64,000 nucleotides of DNA from assembly GCA_008711295.1 (NCBI GenBank), contig VUYV01000015.1, forward strand, positions 1,755,054 through 1,819,053. The letters are read 5' to 3'. Within the stretch, counting starts at the first letter, position 1; every line of letters begins with the position of its first letter. The notes under the pieces are model-generated. The model ran no database searches and had not been told where the DNA came from. It saw only the letters and a program-made list of their open reading frames with translations. Positions 1 to 13,094 of the stretch are shown here, one piece after another. Origin of the DNA: Anarhynchus alexandrinus (lineage: Eukaryota > Chordata > Aves > Charadriiformes > Charadriidae). Both the position numbers and the translations under genes were made by a program.

Positions 1-2066
1 ATCATCTTAAATGAAAGGGCATGAAATTTAAGTCACCAGAGACAGCCACATCCACCCATCTCCCTATCTGTGTCTGCAGACCCATACGTAATTAAGTGCC
101 AGGATCACCCTGATCTGAGTACCCCTGCCTGCCTGCCTGGGGACAGGGTTTTATTCATTCTGAGGTTTAAGACCAGTGAGGAATGAATTTTAATCCTGGA
201 CTGGCTGCAGTCAGAAGTTTGACTTCATTATAACGTATCTACTGTGGCACGAGTCCATTTCTGAGCTGAAAAAGAAATTCAAGGTGATATCATTCCCCCT
301 TGTCTTCTTGTGATACCAGCTTTATGGATTTTGGGGGACCTAGGGTTTTATCCAGTGTGATTGCACTAATTTCCATTCTCACAGTGCTGTGGGCTCAGCT
401 AAGAATAAGTCCCACTGGACTACACAATGTATTTGGAAATACCACAAAACCACTTTTCCTCTGATGAGGTTAGACCCAAATGGGAAAAGCAGATAGTAAG
501 GTGGGAGAGAAGAACAGAAAATCAAAGCAAAAGCATGAGTGGAAAGATCAGTAAGATCTGTGATTTTTCTCTATGGGTTTGCAGGAAGTCTTTGGTGGAG
601 CCAGGAGCAGCGCTTAGCTCATTTGGGCATCAGCAGGAAACCTCAGCTGTGGAACCCTCTCTGCTCTTCACCAAACACCTAGCCCTGCCAGATTCAAGGT
701 GAGACTCCCTCCCCAGCAGACAGGATTTCCCTGCTGTACGACACATCCCCACAGACAGATGTTCTGGGATAGAGCTGTTCAGGGCAGTGGAAAGGACTGG
801 GTGAGCCTCGGAAGGTCCTTGCACCTCATATTTGTGATTCATTATCTCTCTGTTTGTGGTCTGCATGCCCCTGCTGTAGAGGATGTGTTGTTTGGGTTGC
901 CCTTGTGTCTGGAGACCAGATGATCTCAGCACCTCTGATATGCTACAGAGCAAAAAGTCTGCCTGGAGCAGTGTCTTGCCCAAGGAGCTGATACTGCAGT
1001 TGAGAGGGGGCACAAGGGCATTTCAGTTCTTCACTGCTGTCAATGGAAAAAGTCCTGGAGGACCACAAACTAACTGGCTGTGTCTGATCTGGTGCAGGAC
1101 AGGAGTATAGAGGATAGGGAAGGATACCTGTTCAGAGTAGGGAACAGTTTCAGTGAGGCAGCATGTCCCAATAAAGTCTTCACATGGGGCAGGGAACCTT
1201 TGGGCTGATGACGACTTGGTCACTGCTGCTTGGCGTTAGCTCGTCATGAGATCTAAGTGCATGGAAAACTTGCCATAACATTACCTAAGCTGTGACCAGG
1301 CTGTTTCACAGCCACATTGATGCTTTCTCCCTGCTGGCTAGTTTGATTTAAGGTACAACAGAAGACTTTATTATCAACATCTAAGATTTATCAACCTCCA
1401 ATCAAAACACGCACCCTGGAGGACCCGTGTTGCAGCTCTGACGTATTCAACCCCGAGAACCCTTGACTGAGCCTGCTCCAAGGTGTGCATTGGCAGTCAT
1501 TTTGCAAACAGAAGCTGCACGCCAGCTTGGAGAGGAAGCTCCTTGCTTTGCCACTGTACTCAGGGTATGAGAGCTCCCGACTGTCTGATGGGAAGGGAGA
1601 TGGGAAACCAGCCAGCAAAAACTCAGCCACGAGGAAAATTCCCAGCTGGCCCTTGCTGCACGTTGCTTCTTTGGGCCTAACGGTGAGAGCACAACAGGGC
1701 TGTTCAAATGGCTTCTTCTCTGTCATTCATATGTATGGCAGAGGATGAATGTTGTTCAAACAAAGTCTGCACTGGAGACATACCTGATAGACCCCAGGCA
1801 AGCCAGTCTTTCCCCACAGGCTGCATAGTCTAGACTGGGAAAGGCAAACAGCATTCCTCATGTGGAGGAAAAGGCAGCACTTGTGCTTTAAATGAAAAAA
1901 ACAAACACTGGTGCTAGTGTTCTGCAGTATCTATATTCTTCGGAGCACTTCCCCAGCCTCCACTTCCCCAAAACATCCTCTTTTCCTCCAGTTGATAAAG
2001 CCCTTGAAGCACACAGTGCTGTGTTCAGCAAGACTTGGCAGCTCCCTGTGCTTACATCCCATCAGC
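1..2066. other. Upstream non-coding DNA
   Basis: No exon, RNA gene or known repeat is recognisable here. The short reading frames overlap on both strands and none has a family-like composition. The last 100-200 bases should contain the promoter and 5' leader of the Ly6-type gene that starts at 2067. I see no convincing TATA box or CpG-rich stretch there. Confidence 0.5.
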
Positions 2067-5000
2067 ATGAAAGTGTCCTTTGGCCTCAGCTTCTTCCTGG
2101 TTTTCCTGGACCCAGGTGAGTTTTCCGCTGGGACCTGCGGGGCTGCAAGACATGGAAGAGTTCTGGGAATGGGTGCTGTGCGCGTGGGGACATTCCTGCT
2201 GTCTGAGCCATAGGAACCCCTCATCTGGGTGGATTTGCACTGCAGAGGGGTGACGGGTCTTGGAGGATCTTTGGTGCTTCTGCAACATGCAGATGAAAGT
2301 GTAGGCATTTACAATGTGAACCGGCTGTCTAAGCTCCCGTGGTGATCACCGGTGATCTAGCTGGGACAGTCATGGGAATGATTCAGGTTACTCTGAGGCA
2401 GAGAGACCTTCAGTTGCCTGAACACAATCTCTGGCCACAATTTGCCACAAACCTAGGGGCTCATTTATTTTCTCATGCCCAGGGTCATGTGACATTTAAG
2501 ACACTATATGTCATTTCAGCTGTCCTTCAACTCTGCTCCAGAAGAGCACTGGTGTCTTGGAGGTCTTGTGTCATACCTGCCACCTCATGTAGATGTCACA
2601 GACACCACAAGGTGCTTTAGATGGCACCTGGGTTTAGAGAACTGACACGTGCCCCGGACCTCTTACTCTGCATGCTGGACCCTTGAGTCCCAATGAGTGT
2701 GTGTCAGGGAAGACATGCTGTTTGTTCCTCTTTTGCCAAACACTTTATTCCTTTCTAAGTGTTTCCTGCTGACTGCTTGATATTCCGTTCTGCTTAAGAT
2801 GCACCAGCAGGCAGTTGGTAAAGTGGTTTCCCCATTGCCTACAAAGAGATATGCCATTCCCCTGTTAGTACATAGCACAGTCAGACCTTGGGTGTCCTTG
2901 CTCACTGCAAAGAGATGATTTAGGGCCTGGGAATCCAGGGACACTTAAATGCCTGCCAGGACGGAGGAGTTTGTGGGGATGCTTGCCTTAGCAACCCCAG
3001 GAAAACCAACCAAATATCATCATATAGGAGACAAGGGAGTCTGGCTGGGTATTGGTGGTTAAAGTGTAAAATGCTCTCCCAAAATGGCTTCCCCTCACTT
3101 GCCCAAATTCAAGTTCATACTAGAATAAATAAAAATAAAAATAATAAAAAACAACCCACAAACTGAGCAATGAAACAGGGAAAATAAGGGAAGGGCAATG
3201 TGAAAAGTGCTGATGAAATGCTGAAGCAGAACATCGATGAAAGGGGAAGTGAGATGCCTCATGACTGCTACCCAGGAATGTGCTCTTCTCTCCCCAGGCA
3301 CCTCCCTTCAGTGTGAGGTTTGTCACAGCATAGGAAAAAGCTGCTCTGGCCCCATGAAAACCTGTAGTGGTGGTGAAGATACCTGCGGCATCATTCTGCA
3401 TGAGGTCACGATAGGTGGGTGAGATATCCACTATGACTCTGTGTCAGTGTGGCTTTCAGAGTGCGGCTGGGGGCTGGGTCTCTCTCCCCACCTCTGTCAC
3501 TGTCCTTTTGGTGAGTCCTTGGATAAGCTGTTCATTTTCCATTTCACTGACAGACGACCCAGAGATCAGGGTGGGCCGGGATAGGAAAAGCTCTCTATTC
3601 CTCTGTCTCAAGCAGCAGCTTCCTACTGGGAGGCCTTGGTTCCTAGTTGTGGAGGGGAGGACCTAGGCAGCGTACTGGGAGGAGACATCTGGCTAAGGTG
3701 AGCAGCTGGGTTGAGAGGCTGGACTGTGAGGGACACAAGGCTGCTGGCATCTAGCACTGAGGGTGAACTGGCCATGGGTGGAGGGAGAAACTGGCCTGCA
3801 TCTGACTCCTTTCCTCAAGCAGGAAAGAGGACACCAGGCAGCCTCATGGCATCACCATCACATGGTGAGCTATCACCATGTCCCGATGGTTGATAAGCCA
3901 AAGACGGGTGCTGAGCCCTGACACAACTGCACGCTTGGGTGTGTTAGTGACATGGCCTCGGTCATTGCCCAGCTTCAGTAACGTGACTGTTGGTTTATAG
4001 ACTGGAGGTTATCTCATATCCTACCAGCTTTGGTGCTGGCAGCTCTAGTGCATGTCTTCCCTCTGCTTGTGCAAAGCCACCTTTCCTCCTCACAGCGCTG
4101 GCGGGGCCTCAGTAGACTGCAACATAACTGATCTGCCCCCCATTATACCTTTTGGGTTTAGTTCACAGGAAAGACTAGACTTTGTGTTAGCATGCTTGTG
4201 GCTGCGATAGACTGTGTGCTCTGTGGACTGTGCACTCTGCGGACTGTGCATGAAGAAGCGTGGGTCAGAGGTGTGTGGGCCACCCCACAAGCTCTGTGGC
4301 TGGGGCATTCTGGCTGAAGTGAACGTGTGCAACAAGTCCAGCTGGCTGTGTCCTGCCTTTAAGCACAACACGGAGAAGGAGAAATTCCTCACTGGTATCT
4401 CAGATGTGATGGCACCCTCGTTCCTTTGACGTGATCATCAGGATCACTGGTGCTGCTTCTGGGGTGGCTTCGCTGTCCCCAGATGCTTCTCAGGCCCCAG
4501 GACAGCTGCTTAGCAGCTGCTGCTGTAAGAACTAATGGGAGAGGAAGGGAATTACCTTGTGGTTAACAACTTGGTGCTGCCTTCCACTTCATTACAGGGG
4601 GGATGGCAATCCCTTCATCCATCAAGTCCTGCCTGCCGTCCAGCATTTGCCAGCTTGGTCCTATCACCATGAACTATGGGAAGGTAAAAGCAAGGAGCCA
4701 CTTGGCTTGCTGCACGGGCAATGACTGTCAAACAACCTCTGTCTCATGTAAGCTCCCTTTCTCCTTATACCCCTGCCTGCCCCGACCTGAGGTGAGGCTT
4801 TCCAGGCTAAGCCATCACCTGGATTGTTCTTCTCCTTGCCTCATTAAAACCAGTTATGGCCTATCTCTTTCCTTCCAGTGCCACCAGAGGACAACGTGCC
4901 CAATGGGTACCAGTGTCCTGCCTGCTACAGTGTGGACTCCTTCCAGTGTGGTAATGAAATCGTAAACTGCACTGGATCTGAATCCCAATGCGTTGACCTT

Positions 5001-7206
5001 GCTGGGTTAATGAATTCTGGTAATTGCCTTTTATTTGGGGCTGTCTTTCATCTTTTTTGGTTAAATGGGTGAAAACAGTCTAAAATGAAGCACCGCAGAG
5101 AACTAAAAATGGGCAAAAAGTGTAAAGGAAAAAAGAGGAAGAGACATGGAACTGAAAGGAAATATGCTTAAAGCTGATAAAAGGGCAGGGGTGTTTTTTC
5201 CTTCCTCCTTCCCCATCATGCATGGATAACTGTTGAGATTCCTCATAGCATGGCATAGCTGAGGTCAAGAGCTGACCTGGACTCCTGAAGCAATCTGATA
5301 CATAGGCACATAATAAATCTGACCAAGACCCTGAACCTGCTGCCCCTAACTATGACACATGAGGATGACTCTGGATCTAAGCCAGCGGCCTACTTAGTGG
5401 AGGTTCAGGTGAAACTAATACAGAGCCATTGGCTTTCTCATGAGGTGACACTGACCACTGAGGACAAGTCACTGCTGTAGTGGTGACTCCGCCCTTAGAG
5501 AGCCAGGGGCAGGTCTCTCCCCATGAACGCTGTAGCTGAGCCTTTGGGGTCCCCAAAGATCTTCTCTGTGAGGGAGCTCCAGCCTTTGGACAACTGGGAT
5601 GACCAACAGCACGTAATGCTCTCCTTCAGAAATCTTTTTCCCACCTCAGGAGCTGTAATTAGAGAGAGGAAAGTAGACAGCAAGCTCCCTGGTCACTCCC
5701 CTTTCCTCCCCTGCCGCAGGTAAAAGACTTCCATGTTGCAGTGCTTCCTTCCTGTGCTCCAGCAGGCAGGAAAAATAACTTGGAAATTAAGGGCAGTGGC
5801 ATCTGTTGTAAAAGCAGACTGGAAAAAAATTACCTTGTGTATGGTTATGGATGAAGTTTCTCTGAGTTGATAACATTGCCAGTTGATATGATGCTTGAAG
5901 GTCTTTACACTTTATAGATGTATTGTCCAAACCCTGAATTAGAAGGTGTTTCACAGAGACAACATGAAGGAAAACAAGCATTTTCTTAGTCACAGCAATG
6001 GAAATAGAGTGGTGCGATTAATTCAGTGTACCACTGAAATAAAAAATGCTCCCAACTTGTCTTGACTTGATTGATGGGCCACTGTAAATAGAGAAGACCT
6101 GTGTGGTATGATGAGCTGTGCAAAGGAAGCAGAGGTGTAGGGGAGCAAAGGAAGGTGAGGAACTAATGAAGTGCCCTTATACATTATTTGTATTTGGGAT
6201 AGAACCATCCTGCAGAGTATTCCAGACCTCCATAGCCTGTGCAGCAGAGAAACACGGGCAGTGTGAGCGAAAGCAAGAAATGGGAGCAAGAATATCAGAA
6301 CGGGGAGTTAGGCACCCAGCCCCTTCTCAGGTCTCCTTCTAAGGTAGATGCTCCAGTGTTGATAAAGGGCAAGTTCAGGTTTCAGGCTCTCCCTCAGTGG
6401 CCACATGAGCAGGGCTTGTCTGTTGGTTTGGCTAAATCCTGTAAGGCCTTAGAGAATGGACTTACATGAATAAATGTCTCAGCATGTAATGTCTTTGAGA
6501 CTTCTCACTCCTATATCAAATTGGGCTGAGAGATAATCATGCAGTTCAAATGTCATGAGAGGGTGAGAGAGAGAAGGAGATGATGAACACCTGGAGTACT
6601 CTCACACAGCTCTGGTTTCTTTAGGAAGCTAGGCAAGGTTTGAACAGAATAATCATTAAATGAGAGAAAGAAAACTATTTAAAAGCTTTTTAATTTTTAA
6701 AATTAAAATGTTTAGATTTTTAAAAAATTGTATTTATTCAGCAGAAAGAAAGAAAAGACAAGCCCTAAACCCTTTGTATTTCAAGTCCACCAGGGTGACC
6801 TTCTTGCTTCAAATTCATTCAGGGGATGGGAACAGACAGGAATAGGTTGGTGGGTTTGGAGACAACTGGACATAATAATGGGCAGTTCTTGGGGTGGAAA
6901 TGAGGAGCTCATTGGCCAGGGAGGGAATAGCTATGGAGGCTGGTTCCCCTGACGCATGGCATGCACTTCTTCTCTTGTGTAGGTGGACTGTCTCTGAAAG
7001 CTGCCATGAAGGGTTGCACCACCATTTCTGAATGCAGTATTGTAGGAGACGGAAAAAACAATCTGGGGATGATGGACATAAAGTTAAGGCGGTTCCAATG
7101 CAAACCAGCTTCTGTTTTGGCCAGACTGAGTTCGGGGTTTGCCCCTCCAGATACCCTCTTCCTCCCTGTCCTGTCAGGGTTCATCTTGGAGAAGATCCTT
7201 TTCTGA
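2067..7206 (+). CDS. Two-domain Ly6/uPAR protein, phospholipase A2 inhibitor gamma-like
   Basis: Five coding exons (2067-2115, 3298-3414, 4598-4747, 4879-5019, 6983-7206) join in frame to 226 residues, and all four introns are phase 1. Exon 1 encodes a hydrophobic signal peptide starting MKVSFGLSFFL. Exons 2 and 3 form the first three-finger domain, opening LQCEVC and closing with ACCTGNDC. Exon 4 opens the second domain with YQCPAC and holds an N-C-T glycosylation sequon; exon 5 completes it. Proteins of this type (PLI-gamma, PINLYP) are secreted and bind or inhibit phospholipase A2; that activity is inferred here from family only. The C-terminus is hydrophobic (LFLPVLSGFILEKILF), which could be a GPI-attachment signal or part of the fold. 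The start is the first ATG of exon 1, followed by a clean signal peptide. No frame break is seen, so the gene looks intact. A uPAR-like or LYPD-like name is the main alternative. Confidence 0.85.
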
Positions 7207-7335
7207 CTTTCCCTAGTACATGGGCAAAGCCCATGACAAACTCCAGCAATGGTTTGCACCACGTAGTTTCCTGTGGCTTCGCCTGTGTGTGGAGTTTGTT
7301 TTGAGATTAGCTCTTCTTCTTTTATAATTTCACAG

Positions 7336-7341
7336 AATAAA
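7336..7341 (+). terminator. Polyadenylation signal of the Ly6/PLI-like gene
   Basis: A canonical AATAAA lies about 130 bases after the stop codon and is followed by T-rich sequence. It gives a short 3' untranslated region. Confidence 0.7.
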
Positions 7342-8679
7342 GACAATACTTGTACATCTTTTGTTTCCTCATTGATTTAGTCTGATTTAAAGCTTCATAG
7401 GTTCAATTGGGGTTGGTTTCCTGTTGCATTCTCTGAGTGCTTTGTCCACCCTGGGACCAGAGGAGACTGCATGAGGTGCCCACACACTGCACAGGCAATG
7501 GGAGCTCTCAAGACAGCCTTAGAGTCTACATACACTATCTCAGGATAAATGATAGGTTTCAAAGCCACTTTTCCAGGCTCTGTGAAGGACTGGAGGTGAG
7601 TGCCTGACAGCTTCACTCTGATTAGCAAGGTATCTTGCCACTTTTCCCCTCCCTTGTATCCTATTTGTCCATGAGTCCCTCGGCTCAGAGGGCTGCATGT
7701 GACCTGTGAGCAGCCCTGAAGTAGTCTCCATTTCAGAGAAAAGTCAGCGACCCTTTGCCACAAGCAAACTGCTCCTGGCAAGAGCTTTTCTCCTTATGGT
7801 TCCTCTTCATGTCTCACTGGACACTATCCTATTCTGTCTTAGGTTTCGTGATTATCTGGAATAAATGCTTAGGTTAGGGAAGTTTCATTTCATAAAATAG
7901 AAAGTTTTCTATGGTGACAGACTGCTGGGAGCCCGAGTAGTGGAAAGCTGTAGCCCAGTGCCTATTTCCCTTCTGTTGGCCAAACAATCCTTGTAGCTGG
8001 TGTAGCCTCCCCTCTTCTATGTTCACCACCGCCTGGCTGTTCTGCTCCAGCCACTGCCTGCTCTAATGGGTCTTCTCAGGTTGGTCCCACACAAAAGCAC
8101 TGAAGAAACCAGCACATCAGGCAGCATCACCTTACCTGGAAGGTAGTATGGGCTGTGGGCAAAAGGATAAAACAATGATGTGAGCGCTGGCAGCTGCTGG
8201 GCTGTGGAGTGTTTGGAGGGGTCTCAGCAAACATCAACATTTCACTATCCATCTGTCCCTAAGCGAGTGGCCCACTTTTTGTGCTGACTACAGGATTAGT
8301 AAGTGAAGTGTGTGATTGTGTCTGTCTTTAATAGACCTGGCTCACAGCGCAAGTGTTCAGTGCTTTGTACATGGAGTCACAGCAATCAAGCAACGAAATT
8401 TTATCTCCTAGTTCAATGCTGTGGCAGAAAGCACTATGGAAAGCCGTGCTTGCTGAAACCAGACCATAACGTGTGGCAGTAGTGAGATGACTACGCCTGC
8501 ATATGTATGCATGGATACATACGTGATCAGCTTTTAACCTGCAGCATGGGGACTGAATGTTCTTGTAATTTCTGTCTCCTCTAGACTTTCTCTTCTTCCC
8601 AAACAAGCTGAAACTCCTTTCTTCCTAACATTCCCACCAAATTATTTGGGAGAGAATTTCACATTATCTATTATAATAA
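7342..8679. other. Intergenic DNA, nothing recognised
   Basis: No exon with plausible splice sites and no known repeat was recognised. Short reading frames occur on both strands without family-like composition. Confidence 0.4.
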
Positions 8680-9170
8680 AAGGGTGTGGGTCTGAGAGTG
8701 AAAATTAATTTTTGGGGTGGGGAGTGAACTGATAATACAGATTTAATGCAGGTAAGATAGTCTGGTTAGACTCAGTTAATTGTTTGCAGAGGCTGTGAAA
8801 TTACAGTGTGGATGTTAAAGAGGGAATACAGCTCCCCCTTCACGGTGTAGCAATAGACTGTTACTGCACTCATTCAGCATTTTTCCAGATCTGATAACAC
8901 CCTGGAATTAAAAAAATTCTCTATCTCTGCAAGTACATTATCCCTGAACACATCTCCTGCACGTTCATGCAGAACATTACATTACTGTCCGTGGCACCCC
9001 CATGGCAAATCTCGATGTGCTTCAGTGGCTCAACCCTTCACTTTCTGTTTGTTCCACTTTGACCTGTGATGTTATCAGGACGAGAAAGCTAAATGGGTTT
9101 GTTCAGTCTGGTCAAGACTTGGGTGAGACACGTCCAGAGAACCATGGGGCTGGGGTGGTATTTAAGGGTG
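8680..9170 (+). repeat. Diverged repeat or duplication, copy A, with 5S-rRNA-like 3' module
   Basis: This stretch aligns collinearly with 26040-26530. The shared landmarks are a TTTTTCCAGATCTGATAA block (near 8880 and 26264), a CTGCACGTTCATGCAGAACAT-like block, and a final module. The final module (about 9055-9165) resembles 5S ribosomal RNA: AGCTAAATGGG at 9087 matches the 5S AGCTAAGCAGG region, and CTGGTCAAGACTTGGGTGAGAC at about 9107-9128 matches the 5S intermediate and C-box region. Many mismatches rule out a working 5S gene. It is either an old 5S-headed SINE or part of a segmental duplication. Confidence 0.55.
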
Positions 9171-11987
9171 GACAAGGAGGAGGAGAGCAGACAGCAATGT
9201 TTCTGACAAGGGTTTGTGGTGCAGAGAGGAGAAGCAGGTCAATTTTGACGTCTAACTCAGTGTTGTGGCAAAGAAAGCTGTTGCAATCTGTGGCTGTATA
9301 AATGGGGGAGTGATGAGTGGAAACAATCCTGCATCTTTATGACCGATACACTAGTGCTTGGTCCTGTTTCAGCATCCACATTTTGTAAAGGCTGTTAAAA
9401 ATGGAAAGCATGAAATAAAATGCCTTACTGTGAAGTCTTCAGGAGCATAAACCTGTGATCTTACTGAAATGAAGGTAAAGAGGTTGCTTGTTTACAGGCT
9501 ATAAACACACTTATATGGAAACGATAAGATCTTAAAGGAGTCTTTTATACATGACAGCACAGCAGAAACCTGACAAATCCAAAGGAGAAGTCACACCATC
9601 ACTGTGCACAGACTGCAGCCATTAGAGCAAAGAGGTCATCAGCTTTTGATGTCTGCAAATCCAGCATGTAGGTCTTTCAGACATGGATGCTTTAGTGGCA
9701 GACAGGTTATAGGCAGTTTCAGGCAGAGCTGGTAGAAACGTGATAGACCAGGCCATGGAGGAAGGTGATGAGATGATGAGCCCTTCTGATCTCAAACCTG
9801 GCTCCTGGGGAGGGAGACAATGCTGGAGTGTGTTCAGATAAAAGCAACACAAAAGATGGAAAGAAACCTCGTGGCGCCAATTTACAAAATCAAAGCAAAC
9901 AATGGGATCTAGGTGTCTTGAGCAAGGAGCAATGAATGAGCAACGCTTGCCTCTGTGTATCTGCAGGCTGTGAGCACCAGAAGAGGGGGCATCTCCAGCG
10001 ATTCCCTGTAAAACAGCCTCCGTGGTGAACATGGGGAAGCCTCATCGCTCGCAGGGTTTAATTGAGGATATGCAGCAGGGAGCAGCCCTGAGCTCATAGG
10101 CATGTTGGGGAGGGGCAAGGAGAGATGTGGCCAAACCCCATCACAGTAAATGGAATAACTTCTGCTGATTTTAATGGGCTTTGAACCAGGCCTTAGACAC
10201 CAGACTGGGTTGTTTCCATCTGCAGTTTCTCCTTATAATATACACAAACCCTACTCCCACACAGACGCACACACGCAGACATGTAAATACCAGATCCTCC
10301 TTTAGATCTTGCAGACACTTCAGCTACCAGGCATGTGAGTTACAGACGCTCACAGCCCTGGATGGCTGTATGTGGCCGTCCTTACCCGCAGTACCAACCA
10401 CTTCAGCAACAGCTTTGATCTCCCCCTTCGCATAGTGAAGAGGACTCAGGCCATTGTCTTGTCTCCTCAGATGGTGGAAAATTATCTGTCTCCTGCTTTT
10501 CCCGCTCTGTCCTCTGAAGTTCTGATTCTTTCCCAAGGAGCTGAGCTGGCCAGAAAGCCTTGTGGCAGCCAGAAAACCTGTAGGTGATCTGAGATAGGGA
10601 GATGGACGTGCAGGAATTTTGCCAAACAGCCTGGTGATTTTGTAGGGTGAGGGAAGGGGAGGATTTGAGCTGTCATTTGGTGGACACAGCCCTTAGCGCT
10701 GTGAGCGGAGAGGTGAGGAGCAGGGCAGAAGAAGCTGGGGAGAAGGGGCTGTGTCCATATGCAGCTGCATGCCATGCAAGGCAGTTCTTATCAGATACTA
10801 AAACCCCTTTGCTCCTTCTTCCCAGCATATCTGGAGCTCGGAACGGTTTCCTTCAACTTTTTGGGAAGCGTTCCTGCCCCCAGCAGTTTCACACCAGGAG
10901 CTCGGGACACTGGGACACAGTTTATCTGGCCTGGGGTTTGCAAAGGAATGCAAAGTTGTTGCTGTGTTTCTTTTATATAATGACCAGACCTCTTATAAGG
11001 AAGTTTGTCTAGCACCCTGGGCCAGCAGGCCCAGTTGGTATTTTGGGGATTACACTTCTTCAAAGGCATAATGAAGACAAACTGAGTGAACAAGCAATCT
11101 TTCCCGCAGATAGGAATACCGTGTCCTGCTGCATCCTAGAGACTAAACAATTTTTTCTGCCTCTTTCAGGAGGGGCAGGACAGGGGCCATCTGCCCAAAT
11201 GTGGGCTTCTGCAATGGGTAGGTGTCTCGATCTGAGCATATCATCAAACTCCTGGGGTGACTGAGTCACACAGTCCTTGGAGATCGGGTTCTCCAGTTCT
11301 AATCACACTGCAGGTTCCCATTTGTACTGAGAGGCCCACCACTGACAGAGACACTTCCATTGTAAACATAGTGTTATGGGGAGACGATCCCATCCCCAGG
11401 CTCCTGTCTTTTCCTTTGAGAACATATTTTACCTTAAAGCTGTGGAGCACAGAGACCAAACACTCCACAGCCCACTGCACGAAGGAATAAGCTAACTTTG
11501 TGTCTAAAGCTTCATGTTCTCACCTCCTGACTCCTTGTACACCTCTACTGGATGAAAACCTGCTGTTACCAAACCTTCACACCTATTTGCTCTTCTCTGG
11601 ACTGCATATTGTGAGGAACAGCATTTGGTACCCATCTCTAATGCTGCCATATAGAAGCAGCATCGTTCCCTCCCTTTACATAGCTGAACTGTGGTAGACC
11701 ATCTTGTTAGACTCATTGGAGCTCTCATGCAGATGAGTGAATGAAAATAAAATTCACCCTGCAACTATTTTGGGATCACCTGACAAATCATTCCAAGCAA
11801 CCATACCTCTAAGACTTGCCAGCTGTTAGGATGAGGGCTGATGTGCAAGTCAGTGCTGGGGCTGGATACTTGGTTGCTGCCACTTGAGACACAGTTGTTC
11901 TGTTTTGGGACGTTGCAGGAAGGGAAAGCTTCCTTCCACAGTTCACTGCCTCCCACGGTGACACCTCATGATTGATTTTGTCTCCAG

Positions 11988-12068
11988 GGAACAAGCTCTT
12001 GGGCCTCCTGCCCAGAAACCTGTGTTGTTGCAGCGATGAATTCAGAGTTTCTGCTGCAGAAAAATCAG
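11988..12068 (+). pseudogene. Possible orphan Ly6-type exon
   Basis: An 81-base block sits between a good acceptor (TTTTGTCTCCAG) and a good donor (CAG/GTAGGG). It is open with phase 1 at both ends, the same phase as every intron of the PLI-like gene at 2-7 kb. The translation contains LPRNLCCCSDEFRVSA, which loosely resembles the CC-x-x-D-x-C close of a Ly6 finger with the last Cys replaced by Phe. I found no partner exons in order beside it. It may be a leftover of a duplicated Ly6 gene or chance. Confidence 0.2.
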
Positions 12069-13044
12069 GTAGGGAATATCAGATCACAGCACATGTTCTC
12101 CAAGCAGGTTTCTGCTGGAGACCTCCTGGGATGATATGGCTTGACAGAGAAAACATGAAAACTATTGGCACCTGATTTCCAAAAGAGCAGCTGGTTGCAG
12201 ACATTTGGCTCTGGGGAGGTTGAAGGGAGCTGTGAGATTACAACTCTAGGAAACTACAAAGCCTGTTGTGGCCCCCAGATGAGGACCCATCTTGTAGGGT
12301 TTGTTGGATCCAAAATGATTCATGCAAGTTGGGAAGTAGCTTGTCACAGCCTACACAAAATGTCTGACTGGAAGCTCATATTTAGTGGAGGAGCTTGTTC
12401 AAGCTGCAGGAGCTGATTCCTCTCTGGAGAGGTGGGAGCTTTAGCAGGTGGTGTTGCAGGATGCTAATCCATAGTATCAGTGCGAGGGTCAGGGTATGCT
12501 TAAGAAGTCAGCTTAATATGTGGTTAAGCTCTCTTTCAATGTGTCTGTAAAATGATGGATTCAAGATGTTTTAATTGGTTGATTTCCCCCCTGCTCTTTC
12601 TTTACTATGTTGCTGAGTGCATGGCCTAGTACGCACATGCCGTGATAGTGGTCTGACACACCACGTTGCTCTCCATAAGTTCTTGAGAAGTGTGACTCAG
12701 TCTCCTCAGTCTAAGACTGCAGCTGTGGCTTGATTTATCTGCCTTGTGGTCTCAGACCTTTATGGTTCACTCAAGAAATTTGGAGACACGAGCGTGGGAA
12801 ACTCCTCAATATTTGCATGATGGCAAGAGGGGTGCTGTATGAAATTCATTATAGTATTACGAGATTTGTCAGATTACAGGAACTGACCATATTGCAAATT
12901 ATGCACCAGAGTTTCTATAAGCTGACAAAACTACTAACAAGTACCATGTGCCACAAATGGCCCCAGACTGAGAGCACATGGTGCTGAGGACACTAATGAC
13001 CTGCAGGAAATATAAAAATCATGTTCAGTAGGATTAGACCTGGT

Positions 13045-13094
13045 CATTAACCGACGTCATTCAAGTGTAACCAAGCCATTAACCAACGTCATTC
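13045..13094 (+). repeat. 18-base direct repeat with CRE-like core
   Basis: Two copies of CATTAACCRACGTCATTC begin at 13045 and 13077, a 32-base period, and differ at one position. The first copy has a GACGTCA core like a cAMP-response element. No gene start lies close by, so a regulatory role is only a possibility. Confidence 0.4.

Noticed and set aside
4214..4429. Cys-rich 71-codon frame inside intron 2 of the PLI-like gene
   Set aside because: It has nine Cys but no matching acceptor and donor in phase 1. Skipping it gives a complete first Ly6 domain, so it is probably chance.
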